From positions 1 to 54,005 of the forward strand of contig JABIPQ010000146.1 in NCBI GenBank assembly GCA_018698975.1: a stretch of DNA of 54,005 nt. The letters run 5' to 3'. The notes below the pieces were generated by a model. It did not search any database and was not told the DNA's origin. It saw only the letters and a program-made list of their open reading frames with translations. Positions 21,986 through 35,411 of this stretch are shown here, one piece after another. The position numbers were made by a program, and so were the translations under genes. The stretch comes from Gammaproteobacteria bacterium (lineage in GTDB: Bacteria; Pseudomonadota; Gammaproteobacteria; Pseudomonadales; Pseudohongiellaceae). Position 1 is the stretch's first letter; the number at the start of each line of letters is the position of its first letter.

Positions 21986-23092
21986 ATGCAATTTGAAATT
22001 TCCCGTGAAGCATTGATAAAACCCCTGCAATTGGTCACTGGTGTGGTGGAAAGACGTCAGACATTGCCGGTTCTTTCGAATGTCCTTCTTGTCCTGGATA
22101 AAAATCAACTTTCACTTACCGGAACTGATCTGGAAGTTGAGCTGATGGGCAGTGTAGAGGTCGATTCTGCGAAAAGTGATGGTGAAATAACGGTTCCCGC
22201 AAGAAAACTAATGGATATCTGTAAATCCCTGCCTGATAGCGCTTCCCTGAAATTCGAACTGGATGATGAAAAATTGAAAATCCAGTCTGGCCGCAGCCGC
22301 TTTTCCTTATCGACGCTGCCTGCAACTGATTTTCCAGGTGTCGAAGAGTCCTCTGGCACCCTGCAATTTTCTGCCTCCAAGGGACTGCTCAAAACCATGC
22401 TGCATAACACAAGTTTTGCCATGGCCCAGCAGGATGTACGCTATTATTTAAACGGCATGTTAATTGAAGTAAGTCCTGACTATCTCCGTGTTGTAGCAAC
22501 TGACGGGCATCGCCTGGCAATGCAAACCGAGGATATGAAAGCTGATGTTAACGAGACTACAGGAGTTATTGTGCCTCGCAAAGGCATTCTGGAGCTCTCT
22601 CGTCTACTTTCTGATGGCGAAGACGAAGATATTAACGTGGTAATAGGTACCAATCATATTCGGGTTAACATGAATAACTTTACCTTCACCTCCAAGCTGG
22701 TTGATGGAAAGTTTCCCGACTATAACCGCGTACTTCCTAAAGGCGGTGATAAAAATGTTATTGCGGGCAGACAGCAACTGCGAGACTCGCTTAACAGAAC
22801 GGCAATCCTTTCCAATGAAAAATTCCGCGGTATTCGCCTTATTCTTTCTGATGACGAGCTCAAGATTATTGCTAATAACCCTGAGCAGGAAGAAGCCGAA
22901 GAAACGGTAGCCGTGGAATATAAGGGCGACTCAGTTGAGATAGGCTTTAATGTGGTTTATCTGGTGGATGTTTTGAATGTACTGGATACGGACAACGTGC
23001 AGATTATTGTGTCTGACCCTAATAGCAGCGCCTTGCTTCACTCTTCAGATGACAGTAGTGCTACCTATGTTGTCATGCCGATGAGGTTGTAG
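21986..23092 (+). CDS. dnaN: DNA polymerase III beta sliding clamp
   Basis: The clamp encircles DNA and tethers Pol III and other enzymes. The 368-residue protein (E. coli 366) has three repeated clamp domains; recognisable segments are VVERRQTLPVLSNVLL near the start, PDYLRVVATDGHRLAMQ in the middle, and the C-terminal YVVMPMRL that forms part of the ligand-binding pocket. It lies between dnaA and recF in the standard order; AGGA upstream of the ATG is the likely ribosome binding site. Confidence 0.98.
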   Translation: MQFEISREALIKPLQLVTGVVERRQTLPVLSNVLLVLDKNQLSLTGTDLEVELMGSVEVDSAKSDGEITVPARKLMDICKSLPDSASLKFELDDEKLKIQSGRSRFSLSTLPATDFPGVEESSGTLQFSASKGLLKTMLHNTSFAMAQQDVRYYLNGMLIEVSPDYLRVVATDGHRLAMQTEDMKADVNETTGVIVPRKGILELSRLLSDGEDEDINVVIGTNHIRVNMNNFTFTSKLVDGKFPDYNRVLPKGGDKNVIAGRQQLRDSLNRTAILSNEKFRGIRLILSDDELKIIANNPEQEEAEETVAVEYKGDSVEIGFNVVYLVDVLNVLDTDNVQIIVSDPNSSALLHSSDDSSATYVVMPMRL

Positions 23093-23132
23093 TGAACCTT
23101 TTCTCTTTGCAGGATTTAGTGCAGGGTGCAGA

Positions 23133-26715
<3,583 letters not shown>

Positions 26716-26747
26716 GTGTTTTTCCAGCAGGTCTCATACTCAAGCAT

Positions 26748-27443
26748 TTAGGTTGCCTGACGTATCCAGGTTTCAATTTCCCGAATAACTTCTTTCGGGT
26801 TTCTGCCGGCGGGATCTATGGGCGTTCCAATAACGACTTTTATGGTCCCGGAATGCTTTATAATTTTGTGTGCTGGACAGCAAATACCAGCGTTGTGTGC
26901 CACAGGGAGAATCTTTCTGCCAGAGGAAATTGCTAGTTGTACACCGCCCGCTGAAAACTTTTTTTCTACTCCTGGAGCGACACGGGTTCCTTCGGGAAAA
27001 ATTAATACTGAAATATTACTCTCGAGTTTTTCCTTTCCCTGCTCCAGTACCTGCTGAAGCGCCCTGCCCTTTTTATTTCGATCAATTGCTATTGGATCGA
27101 GAAGTTTTAGTGCCCAGCCAAAAAAAGGTATTCCAAGTAGTTCCTTTTTTAATGTTGCGCAAATAGGACGAAAGACCCAGTAGAAGTAAATTGTTTCCCA
27201 GGGGCTTTGGTGATTCGATAACAAAATAAATGATTCGTCAGGAATATTCTCGCGGCCAGTTACCTGTAATTTTATGCCACAAGTAATACTTAACCACCAA
27301 ATATTGAATGCATTCCATAAGAGAAAATATTTGTAACGAGTTTTGAGTGGTAGAAAAATACCTGAGATAACACAAAGTATTGAGTGCGGTATAAGTAAAC
27401 CATAAGAGCCAAAATAATAAATGAGTGAACGAATAAATTGCAT
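26748..27443 (-). CDS. 1-acyl-sn-glycerol-3-phosphate acyltransferase (PlsC family)
   Basis: PlsC-family enzymes acylate lysophosphatidic acid in phospholipid synthesis. The 231-residue protein has an N-terminal hydrophobic region (about 5-55), the acyltransferase motif NHQSPWE (H78, E83) and the FPEGTR motif at 149-154. The acidic residue of HX4D is Glu here, as in the lptA/olsA-like subfamily found beside gmhB in Pseudomonas. It is last in glyQ-glyS-gmhB-plsC, 9 bp after gmhB. It could act on another lyso-lipid; the family call is firmer than the substrate. Confidence 0.85.
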   Translation of the reverse strand: MQFIRSLIYYFGSYGLLIPHSILCVISGIFLPLKTRYKYFLLWNAFNIWWLSITCGIKLQVTGRENIPDESFILLSNHQSPWETIYFYWVFRPICATLKKELLGIPFFGWALKLLDPIAIDRNKKGRALQQVLEQGKEKLESNISVLIFPEGTRVAPGVEKKFSAGGVQLAISSGRKILPVAHNAGICCPAHKIIKHSGTIKVVIGTPIDPAGRNPKEVIREIETWIRQAT

Positions 27444-27452
27444 AATTTAATG

Positions 27453-28016
27453 TCAGCTTGTGCTGTTTAGTTCAGATAACACGAACATGGTGGCCGAAAA
27501 CAGATCATCAAAAACGGGTATATTGATCAGCTTTTCTGGTTTGATTGTTGCCTGAGTGAGACTCCCTTTACCAGTTAAAACAAGAATTGGTTTACAGTGC
27601 TTGGCAAGTGCGGCATCAATATCTTTTTCTGTATCTCCAATAAACCAGCTGTTTTCAACTGATTGCGAAAATTGTTGCTCAATCTGATTTAATAATTCAA
27701 TCCCGGGTTTGCGACATGCACATTTATCCTCCGGAGTATGTGGACAGAAAAAAATGCCATCAATTTTACCGCCCTGTTCTTCTACAACCAGACGCATTAA
27801 TTCATGCATGTTGGACAGGTCGTATTCAGTAAAAAGTCCTCTGCCCAGACCAGATTGATTAGTCGCTACGCAAATCTTGAAGCCTGCCCGGGAAAGTTCA
27901 CTTATAGCCTCAATACTGCCTGGTAGCGGTATCCACTCTTCAGCATTTTTTATATAGTCATCAGAGTCATAATTAATTACACCGTCACGATCGAGAATGA
28001 TTAAATTGGATGTCAT
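27453..28016 (-). CDS. gmhB: D-glycero-beta-D-manno-heptose-1,7-bisphosphate 7-phosphatase
   Basis: GmhB removes the 7-phosphate in ADP-heptose synthesis for the LPS inner core. The 187-residue HAD-superfamily protein has the nucleophile motif LDRDGV (D9, D11), VATNQSGLGRG at about 50-60, the GmhB-specific zinc site CPHTPEDKCACRKP (C91, H93, C99, C101) and the GDTEKDIDAA motif at 128-136. It lies 14 bp after glyS. The product would feed the heptosyltransferase encoded at 32857-33900. Confidence 0.93.
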   Translation of the reverse strand: MTSNLIILDRDGVINYDSDDYIKNAEEWIPLPGSIEAISELSRAGFKICVATNQSGLGRGLFTEYDLSNMHELMRLVVEEQGGKIDGIFFCPHTPEDKCACRKPGIELLNQIEQQFSQSVENSWFIGDTEKDIDAALAKHCKPILVLTGKGSLTQATIKPEKLINIPVFDDLFSATMFVLSELNSTS

Positions 28017-28030
28017 GGGGGAAGCGTTAT

Positions 28031-30106
28031 CTAGCTGGACTGCAAGAGTGAAATATCGGCAATCTGTAAAAACAGATGTCTTAATTGCTGAAGTAAAGAC
28101 TGCCTATTATTTCTGATGAGTTCGTCATCTGTATTGACCATGACTTCATCAAAAAAGCTGTCCACATCTTTTTGCAAGGTTGCCATGGCGGTAAGCGCTC
28201 TACTGTAATGATTTTTTTCTAATAAAGGCTTAACCTCTACCAGTAATGCGCTAAGCTTTTTTGCCAGCTGTATTTCAGCTGCTTCTGTGAGTAAAGAGGA
28301 GTCAATATCAGCAGAAGGCTGTTGATCCAGCTTGGCAAGAATATTGGAAACTCTTTTGTTAGCAATTGAAAGTGCTTCTGCTTCAGGCATGGTAGAAAAT
28401 TGATTGACTGCTTTAATACGAAGATCAAAATCCAGAGGGTTGGATGTCCTGACTGCGTCAACGGCTAGAAAAATATTTGCTGAGATGCCTTCATCGGCAT
28501 ACCAGGCCCTGAATCTATCGAAAATAAAATCAAGTACTGAATGGTCAAGATTGTCTGTTTCCGGTAAATCGGAGAAGTGACTTATAGCATTATTAATACA
28601 GGAGGCAAGATCCAGAGGGAGTTCTTTCTCTACAATAATTCTGAGTATACCCAGCGCTGCTCGTCTTAATGCATAAGGATCTTTTGAGCCGGTGGGAGGT
28701 TGGCCTATGCCGAACAGTCCGACAATGGTATCAATTCTTTCTGCCAGTGCCAGAACTATACCTGTATTAGATTCGGGAAGTTGATCACCGGCGAAACGCG
28801 GTAAATATTGTTCACTCATTGCCTGGGCAACTTCTTCTGGTTCGCCATCATGCTGTGCATAATATTGACCCATGGTTCCTTGCAGGTCTGCAAACTCCCC
28901 TACCATACCGGTAAGTAAATCACATTTAGCCAGCTGCGCAGCTCGGATAGCAAGCGGTATATCTGCGCCTGTTTGTTCAGCTATATATGAAGAAAGCTTG
29001 GCAACACGTTCTGTTTTATCAAAAACCGTTCCTAACGATTGCTCAAAAATAACCGTTTGCAGCTTCTCACGTCGTGATTCAAGACTATACTTTTTATCCT
29101 GGTTAAAAAAGAAGTCGGCGTCTGCAAGTCTGGGCCCAATAACTTTTTCATTTCCCGTTATTACTTTATCAGGATCAAGACTCTCGATGTTACTTACAGT
29201 GATGAAGTTGGCTTTGATATTTCCCTTGTTATCTTCGAGGTAAAAGCATTTTTGATGCTTTTTTAAGGAGGATATTAGAGCTTCTCTTGGCACCGCAAGA
29301 TAGCGGTCGTCAAAACTTCCTGTTAAAGCAACAGGCCATTCAACCAAAGCGGTCACCTCATTAAGCAATTCCTCATCAAGGTCTATTGTTGCATTAATTT
29401 GTTGTGCTTGCGCTTCGACCAAATGACGAATTTTTTCTTTTCTTATATTGAAGTCGGGAATGACATAGCCTGTATCAGATAACAGATTTTCATATTCCGC
29501 CGGTTTATTCAAAGTTATAGACTGAGGGTAATGAAAACGATGACCTATGGTTTCATTTCCGGATTGAATGCCAAGAATCTGCGTTTTTACAGTTTGCTCG
29601 CCGAACAATACAACTGCCCAATGTACTGGGCGAACGAACTCTTCACGTGAAGAACCCCAGCGCATACGTTTAGGGATGGGTAAGTCTGCCAGAGCCTGAA
29701 TTATGATTTCTGGCAATAAAGCAGTGGTTTGCTCCCCTTCCCTTTCTGCAGAGTAATAAAGTTTTTCCAGCTTGCCGTCATTCTTTTGCTTTAAATCTGC
29801 AACTGTTACACCACAGGATCGCGCGAAACCTTCTGCAGCTTTACTTGGCTTGCCCTGATCATCAAAAGCAGCTTTGAGGGCTGGGCCAAATTTTTCTACT
29901 GTTACCGCGTCCTGCATTGTCTGCAGTGCCGTTACGAGAACCGCCAGTCTTCTTGGTGTGGCAAATAATCGGCTATCTTCAAAAGCAAGATTGTTGAGCT
30001 TTAGTCCTTTTTCAATTTCCCGCTGAAAAGCTTTCGACAAGCCTGGCAGTGCTTTTGGAGGGAGTTCTTCAGTCCCGATTTCAATGAGTAAATCCTGGTT
30101 ATTCAT
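28031..30106 (-). CDS. glyS: Glycyl-tRNA synthetase beta subunit
   Basis: GlyS is the large subunit of the alpha2beta2 glycyl-tRNA synthetase. The 691-residue product (E. coli 689) begins with [19 protein letters not shown], typical of the family, and has [23 protein letters not shown], the [10 protein letters not shown] segment and the [26 protein letters not shown] region. Its first 8 bp overlap the end of glyQ, giving translational coupling of the two subunits. Confidence 0.98.
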   Translation of the reverse strand: MNNQDLLIEIGTEELPPKALPGLSKAFQREIEKGLKLNNLAFEDSRLFATPRRLAVLVTALQTMQDAVTVEKFGPALKAAFDDQGKPSKAAEGFARSCGVTVADLKQKNDGKLEKLYYSAEREGEQTTALLPEIIIQALADLPIPKRMRWGSSREEFVRPVHWAVVLFGEQTVKTQILGIQSGNETIGHRFHYPQSITLNKPAEYENLLSDTGYVIPDFNIRKEKIRHLVEAQAQQINATIDLDEELLNEVTALVEWPVALTGSFDDRYLAVPREALISSLKKHQKCFYLEDNKGNIKANFITVSNIESLDPDKVITGNEKVIGPRLADADFFFNQDKKYSLESRREKLQTVIFEQSLGTVFDKTERVAKLSSYIAEQTGADIPLAIRAAQLAKCDLLTGMVGEFADLQGTMGQYYAQHDGEPEEVAQAMSEQYLPRFAGDQLPESNTGIVLALAERIDTIVGLFGIGQPPTGSKDPYALRRAALGILRIIVEKELPLDLASCINNAISHFSDLPETDNLDHSVLDFIFDRFRAWYADEGISANIFLAVDAVRTSNPLDFDLRIKAVNQFSTMPEAEALSIANKRVSNILAKLDQQPSADIDSSLLTEAAEIQLAKKLSALLVEVKPLLEKNHYSRALTAMATLQKDVDSFFDEVMVNTDDELIRNNRQSLLQQLRHLFLQIADISLLQSS

Positions 30107-31046
30107 TATTGAACTTCTCCAGGGTAGATATTCTTAGTTCTTCAGGTGCCAGGGGAAAACCAAGCCTTGCTCTTGAATCAAAATAGGCCTGGGCTACCAG
30201 GCGTGCCAATGTGCGCACCCTCAAAATATAGCGTTGCCTTTCGGTAACTGAAATTGCTGACCTTGCATCCAGCAGATTGAAATAATGAGAGGCCTTCAGG
30301 ACCATCTCATAGGCTGGCAGAACTAGTTTGTTTTCGATTAAAAACTGGCATTGTGTTTCGCTATCATCAAAACTTTTGAAAAGATTATCGATATTGGCGT
30401 GTTCGAAATTATAGGCTGACATCTCTACTTCATTCTGGTGGAAAACATCCCCATATGTGACAGTCCCATTGGGGGTTTCAGCCCAGACAATATCGTAGAT
30501 ACTGTCTACGCCTTGCAGGTACATGGCGATTCTTTCGATACCATAGGTAATTTCGCCACTTACAGGAAAGCACTCAAGCCCACCAACCTGCTGGAAATAA
30601 GTAAACTGGGTGACTTCCATACCATTAAGCCAAACCTCCCAGCCAAGCCCCCATGCGCCCAGTGTGGGAGATTCCCAGTTATCCTCAACAAAGCGAATAT
30701 CGTGCACGTTCGTGTCAATACCAAGGAATTTTAAGGATTTTAGATACAAATCCTGAATGTTTGCCGGAGAAGGTTTTAGGATTACCTGAAACTGGTAGTA
30801 ATGCTGCAGGCGCATTGGATTTTCCCCATAGCGACTATCAGTAGGTCGTCTACAGGGCTGGATATAAGCACTATTCCAGCTTTCCGGACCAATGGCACGC
30901 AAAAAAGTAGCGGGGTGGAAGGTGCCAGCCCCTACTTCAATATCCAGTGGTTGTATAATGACGCAGCCGTGATCGGCCCAGAATTGTTGAAGGGCCAAGA
31001 TAAGTCCCTGAAACGTTGACACGTCAATGGGTGCCGAATTGTTCAA
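30099..31046 (-). CDS. glyQ: Glycyl-tRNA synthetase alpha subunit
   Basis: GlyQ is the catalytic small subunit of tetrameric glycyl-tRNA synthetase. The 315-residue protein carries the class II core: [17 protein letters not shown] at the start, [39 protein letters not shown], and [15 protein letters not shown]. It begins the minus-strand operon glyQ-glyS-gmhB-plsC and diverges from the LpxL-like gene, with a 147-bp gap for both promoters. Confidence 0.98.
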   Translation of the reverse strand: MNNSAPIDVSTFQGLILALQQFWADHGCVIIQPLDIEVGAGTFHPATFLRAIGPESWNSAYIQPCRRPTDSRYGENPMRLQHYYQFQVILKPSPANIQDLYLKSLKFLGIDTNVHDIRFVEDNWESPTLGAWGLGWEVWLNGMEVTQFTYFQQVGGLECFPVSGEITYGIERIAMYLQGVDSIYDIVWAETPNGTVTYGDVFHQNEVEMSAYNFEHANIDNLFKSFDDSETQCQFLIENKLVLPAYEMVLKASHYFNLLDARSAISVTERQRYILRVRTLARLVAQAYFDSRARLGFPLAPEELRISTLEKFNNE

Positions 31047-31193
31047 ACATGGCTCCTGGAGGCTTAATTCAGATAAAATTAGGCTAGATTTAAAAAGCGC
31101 TAATTATGCTAAAAACCTGTCTTGATAGCGAGAATTAACTGTATTCTACCCACCTGAAATAATAAAACGAGCGCACTACCGGCACCTGATAAT

Positions 31194-32084
31194 TTGAAAG
31201 CTCTGATACTTATAAATTTTCTGCGTATTCTCGCAATTTTTCCATTGTCTATAGTTAGAAGCATAGGCTCTGTAATGGGGCGTTTGAGCTGGTTGCTGTC
31301 TTCAAGAATGGCAGAAACATCAAAGATCAACCTTCAACTGTGTTACCCGGAAGCTGACAAAATTAAGCGCGAGATACTCGCTAAAAACAGCATTATCAAT
31401 ACTTTTCAAACATTAACTGAATCCGGGCCGGCCTGGTTATGGCCTACCGGGAAGGTAATGGACAGGATTGTGGAAGTAGAAGGATTAGACCTGCTTAAGC
31501 AAGCACATGCTAGCGGGAAAGGCACGGTAGTGCTGGCGCCGCACCTGGGAAATTGGGAAGTATTTGGTTTATATTTAAATAATTGTGGCTGTGGTCAAAG
31601 CAGCCAACTGTATCAGGCGCCAAAAAACAAACATCTTGATAAACTGATATACAATGCTCGCAGCCGGGCGGGTGCAAACATGGTCGCCACTAATAACAAA
31701 GGTGTTGCTTTGTTGCTAAAATCTTTAAAAAGAGGCGAAATGGTCGGCATCTTACCCGATCAAGTGCCCCCGGAGTCCGGAGGTGAGTTTGCTCCCCTGT
31801 TTGGTAAGGAGGTTCTTACCATGACTCTGGTTTCTCGCTTGATACACAAGACAGGGGCAAGCGCAGTTTTAGGTTTTGCCGCGAGAGTGACAACTGGTAA
31901 AAAAACTGGCTGGAAGATTATTTTTAGAAAAGTTGACGACAAAGTATATGCTAAGCATATACTAGAATCCGTATCAGCGATAAACAGAAGTATTGAAAAT
32001 GCTGTTAATGAATACCCTGAGCAATATCAATGGGAATACAAACGTTTCAAGCGGCTTCCTCCAGGTGAGCATAGGCCTTATTAA
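31194..32084 (+). CDS. LpxL/HtrB-family lipid A acyltransferase
   Basis: Members transfer a secondary acyl chain onto lipid A at the inner membrane. The 296-residue protein has a hydrophobic N-terminal anchor (about 4-27), the catalytic motif HLGNWE (H117, E122), and GILPDQVPPESGGEFAPLFG, the second family motif. The only usable start in the open frame is TTG at 31194, without a clear ribosome binding site; the next in-frame ATG would remove the anchor, so the start is uncertain. It is the first of three plus-strand genes pointing to LPS, and Pseudomonas has a similar acyltransferase at this place. Which acyl chain and position it uses cannot be read from sequence. Confidence 0.88.
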   Translation: MKALILINFLRILAIFPLSIVRSIGSVMGRLSWLLSSRMAETSKINLQLCYPEADKIKREILAKNSIINTFQTLTESGPAWLWPTGKVMDRIVEVEGLDLLKQAHASGKGTVVLAPHLGNWEVFGLYLNNCGCGQSSQLYQAPKNKHLDKLIYNARSRAGANMVATNNKGVALLLKSLKRGEMVGILPDQVPPESGGEFAPLFGKEVLTMTLVSRLIHKTGASAVLGFAARVTTGKKTGWKIIFRKVDDKVYAKHILESVSAINRSIENAVNEYPEQYQWEYKRFKRLPPGEHRPY

Positions 32085-32190
32085 TCAGATAATATTTTGT
32101 TGCCAGTATTTGCGTGTACAGCATTAGTTTATTATTTGAAGGGTTTTAGAAAAGTATTAGCAAAGAATTAGTAAGAATTAGAGAGTATAG

Positions 32191-32808
32191 ATGAGCCGAC
32201 TTCTAAACCTTGATGCAGTATCTGCTGCAAAAACCAGCAAGAGCCCCTACCCTTATTTTGTTGTAGATCGTTCTGTTACTGAACATTTTGTTGATGAAAT
32301 ATTAAAAGACTTTCCTGATATTACTGCAGGTGGAAGTTTTGCCTTGAGTGAAGTTAATCCTGGGCCACGTTTCACCGAATTACTGGAAGAGTTAAACGGG
32401 GCTGATTTCAGGAATATTATTTCCAACAAGCTTGAACTTGATCTTCGTGATCGGCCAATGGTAATAACCTTAAGAGGTATATCCCGCGCAAAGGATGGCC
32501 GCATCCACACTGACTCAAAATCAAAAATGGCGACCATCTTGATATATTTCAATGAACCCTGGCTTAGTCAAACAGGGAAATTGAGAGTGTTGAGCAGTGA
32601 AGATATGGACGATTTTGTCGCAGAAATAACACCCAATGCCGGAGCAATGATTGCTTTTAAAGTTACAGATGATTGCTGGCATGGCTATCCAGCATTTGAG
32701 GGCATCAGGCAATCGATACAAATTAATTTTGTCGAAGATGATAAGGCGGCTAACAAGCATGGCAGACGTCACGGCTGGACGGCAAAATTAAAAAAAATAT
32801 TTTCCTGA
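32191..32808 (+). CDS. Fe(II)/2-oxoglutarate-dependent oxygenase-like protein
   Basis: The 205-residue protein has the double-stranded beta-helix metal triad: GRIHTD (H106, D108), distal H164 in DDCWHGYPA, and R173 in EGIRQSIQINFV as the expected 2-oxoglutarate anchor. The spacing fits hydroxylases of the prolyl-4-hydroxylase-like clan. No signal peptide or membrane span is seen, so it should be cytoplasmic. It lies between a lipid A acyltransferase and a heptosyltransferase on the same strand (gaps 106 and 48 bp), which suggests a role in modifying an LPS precursor, but this is inference. The ATG follows AGAG at the expected distance. A direct repeat AAGAATTAG occurs just upstream (about 32163-32181). 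Confidence 0.75.
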   Translation: MSRLLNLDAVSAAKTSKSPYPYFVVDRSVTEHFVDEILKDFPDITAGGSFALSEVNPGPRFTELLEELNGADFRNIISNKLELDLRDRPMVITLRGISRAKDGRIHTDSKSKMATILIYFNEPWLSQTGKLRVLSSEDMDDFVAEITPNAGAMIAFKVTDDCWHGYPAFEGIRQSIQINFVEDDKAANKHGRRHGWTAKLKKIFS

Positions 32809-32856
32809 GCTGGCTCCATAAAAAAAATATAAATTAAAAAGAAAAGAGACTAAATT

Positions 32857-33900
32857 ATTAATAAGCGTGTATTAGTTATTAAGCTGACATCTATGGGTGA
32901 CTTGATGCATGCTTTACCTGCTTTGACTGATGCAAGTGTAATGTATCCTGGAATTGAATTTGACTGGGTCGTTGATGAATCTTTTGCAGAAGTTCCTTCC
33001 TGGCACCCTGCCGTTAAAAATATATATAAAAGCGCCCATCGACGTTGGCGTAATAATTTTCGAGAATCTTTAGGCAAAAAAGAATTTTCAAGTTTCTACC
33101 ATGCATTTAATGCTAATAAGTATGATGCGATTATTGATGCTCAAAATAACGTTAAGAGTTCGATTATCAGTCTATTAAGAAAAGGGCATGTAGATGGCAT
33201 GGATAGAAACAGTGTAGCTGAGCAGCCAGCTTTTATAGCCTATAAAAACAGGCATTTTATAGATAAAAACCAACATGCTATAGAACGACAACGACAATTA
33301 TTCGCCAATGCTCTACATTATGAAAAACCAGATAGCCTTGCGAATTATGGCCTTAAGCAAAATGCATTTATAAAGCCCGATATAGCTATTCAAAAACCGT
33401 ATTTGTTCCTTGTACATAATGCCAGCTGGACAACAAAATTATGGCCAGAAAATTACTGGCATGATTTTATCAGCCTGGTAAAAAAAGATGGCTTGAGTGT
33501 ATTGTTGCCAGGAGGTAATCAGGAAGAGCTTGAAAGGGCGCAAAAAATTGCATCAAAGCATAGCAACGCTCAGGCTTTACCAAAATTATCCTTGTCCGAG
33601 CTGGGCGGGATTATTAAAAATGCGGAAGGGGCTATGTGTTGTGATACTGGCTTGGCCCATTTAACAGCCATTGTTGGCACTCCTTCAGTGACCTTGTATG
33701 GACCGACCAGTGTAGGCTTAATCGGGACTAGCGGTAATAATCAGTTTCACCTGGATGCAGAAAATCCAGAGTTTAAGTGCAGCCCTTGTTATAAACGCGT
33801 ATGTAATTTTAGTAGTGATTATAGTGTCATGTCTGCCTGTATGAATTCCTTTACACCGGATATGGCATGGAACGTACTACGCGGAAAAATACAAAACTAG
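32857..33900 (+). CDS. waaC: Lipopolysaccharide heptosyltransferase I-like (GT9 family), probable ATT start
   Basis: GT9 heptosyltransferases add L,D-heptose to Kdo in the LPS inner core. The protein carries the N-terminal donor motif VLVIKLTSMGDLMHALPALTD, the LPGGNQEE region, MCCDTGLAHLTAIVGTPSV and the Cys-rich CSPCYKRVC seen in WaaC relatives. The first in-frame ATG (32893) lies after strand beta-1 (RVLVIK) and would delete it. Upstream the frame opens only at 32854 after a TAA, with ATT codons at 32854 and 32857 and no ATG, GTG or TTG. AAAAGAGA at 32842-32849 is suitably placed for an ATT start at 32857, giving 347 residues. The stop shares CTAG with the opposing trkH stop. Confidence 0.85.
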   Translation: MNKRVLVIKLTSMGDLMHALPALTDASVMYPGIEFDWVVDESFAEVPSWHPAVKNIYKSAHRRWRNNFRESLGKKEFSSFYHAFNANKYDAIIDAQNNVKSSIISLLRKGHVDGMDRNSVAEQPAFIAYKNRHFIDKNQHAIERQRQLFANALHYEKPDSLANYGLKQNAFIKPDIAIQKPYLFLVHNASWTTKLWPENYWHDFISLVKKDGLSVLLPGGNQEELERAQKIASKHSNAQALPKLSLSELGGIIKNAEGAMCCDTGLAHLTAIVGTPSVTLYGPTSVGLIGTSGNNQFHLDAENPEFKCSPCYKRVCNFSSDYSVMSACMNSFTPDMAWNVLRGKIQN

Positions 33901-35345
33901 TTTCGCCAGAAGTGCGGGGATAATAGAACCAGCAAAGTAAAAACTTCGAGGCGACCTAACAGCATGCCAAGGCAGAGGATCCATTTTGCGGCATCAGGAA
34001 TATCTCCATAATTTTGAGCGACATCACCAAGGCCCGGGCCAAGATTATTTATGCTGGCACCCACAGCCGTAAAAGCCGTAGTTATATCCAGATCAACAGC
34101 AAGCAGTGCCAGTAACATGGCCATGTAAGCCATTACATAAACCGAGAAAAATCCCCAGACAGATTCAAGTACTCGATCAGGTACACGTTGACTGCCTAAT
34201 TTGATCGGGATGACTGCATTGGGGTGTATCAGCTTTTCAATTTCACGAATCCCCTGTTTGATAATTAATACAACACGAATGACTTTCATGCCACCACCTG
34301 TAGAGCCGGCGCAACAACCAATAATTGCCATGTAAAAAAGCAAAAACGGAAGGAAAGTAGGCCATGCACTAAAATCTGCGGTACTGAAACCGGTGGTGGT
34401 GGTAATGGAAACTACCCCGAAAATACCTTTAAAAATTGCATCTTTGTACTCATAGGTACCAGAGAAAAACAGGAATAAAACAGTGATCACGGCAATTGTA
34501 GCAAGCATGCCTAAATAAAATTTGAACTCCGAATCATTAAAGTAATGCTTGAGACTTTTATGCTCCCAGGCAAAAAAGTGCAGGGCAAAATTTACCCCCG
34601 AAATCAGCATAAAGACCGTTGCGATCATCTCTATGCCGACATTGTCAAAATAGCCAATACTGGCATCATGAGTTGAAAATCCACCAATGGCAATTGTTGC
34701 GAAACTGTGGCCAATTGCGTCGAAAATGCTCATTCCTGCAAGGAAATAGGCCAAAGCACATAGCATTGTCAAGCTAATATAGATGAGCAGCAGAGCCTTG
34801 GCGGTTTCCGTAACACGGGGTAGTAATTTGTTATCTTTGATAGGGCCGGGACTTTCTGCACGATAAAGCTGCATACCGCCTATGCCAAGCATAGGCAAGA
34901 TGGCAACGGCAATGGCAATGATGCCCATTCCGCCCAGCCACTGCAGTTGTTGGCGGTAATACAAAATAGAACGAGGTAATTCATCGAGCCCGGAAAGAAC
35001 CGTAGCTCCGGTGGTTGTCAGCCCTGAAATGGATTCGAAAAAAGAATCTGTCACTGACATATTCAAAGATTCAGTGAACATAAACGGGAAGCTACCGAAT
35101 GAACCAAGTACCGTCCAGAACAGCGTTACAACCAGGAAACCATCTCTGGTTTTAAGGTCCTTCTTGTTCCGCATTACGGGGGCCCAGAGAATAAAACCGG
35201 ATAAAAAAGTAAGGATAAACGTCGTCAGAAATGAATAGATGACACCATCATTGTAATAATAGGAAACCAGGAGTGGCGGTATTTGGGTACAACTGAAAAG
35301 CATCAGCAGTACGCCTAAAATACGAAAAATAACCGGTAGATTCAT
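33897..35345 (-). CDS. trkH: Trk system potassium uptake protein TrkH
   Basis: TrkH is the membrane potassium translocator of the Trk system. The 482-residue protein has about ten membrane helices and the four P-loop units of the SKT family: GLTTTGATVLSG near 108-119, ATIAIGGFSTHDAS, SITTTTGFSTADF and GASINNLGPGLGDV. It follows its regulator trkA after 66 bp, so both are probably co-transcribed. Its TAG overlaps the heptosyltransferase stop from the other strand within one CTAG. Confidence 0.96.
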   Translation of the reverse strand: MNLPVIFRILGVLLMLFSCTQIPPLLVSYYYNDGVIYSFLTTFILTFLSGFILWAPVMRNKKDLKTRDGFLVVTLFWTVLGSFGSFPFMFTESLNMSVTDSFFESISGLTTTGATVLSGLDELPRSILYYRQQLQWLGGMGIIAIAVAILPMLGIGGMQLYRAESPGPIKDNKLLPRVTETAKALLLIYISLTMLCALAYFLAGMSIFDAIGHSFATIAIGGFSTHDASIGYFDNVGIEMIATVFMLISGVNFALHFFAWEHKSLKHYFNDSEFKFYLGMLATIAVITVLFLFFSGTYEYKDAIFKGIFGVVSITTTTGFSTADFSAWPTFLPFLLFYMAIIGCCAGSTGGGMKVIRVVLIIKQGIREIEKLIHPNAVIPIKLGSQRVPDRVLESVWGFFSVYVMAYMAMLLALLAVDLDITTAFTAVGASINNLGPGLGDVAQNYGDIPDAAKWILCLGMLLGRLEVFTLLVLLSPHFWRN

Positions 35346-35411
35346 TGAGTTCCCAGTGTACAGATGGTGTTTAACCTGAATATCAGGTGTTTCAGCGTAA
35401 GTAAGCTCATG

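Noticed and set aside
29638-29653. TTCACGTGAA core in glyS as a further parS
   Set aside because: Five mismatches outside the core, although symmetrical; far from the other sites and not a credible ParB site.
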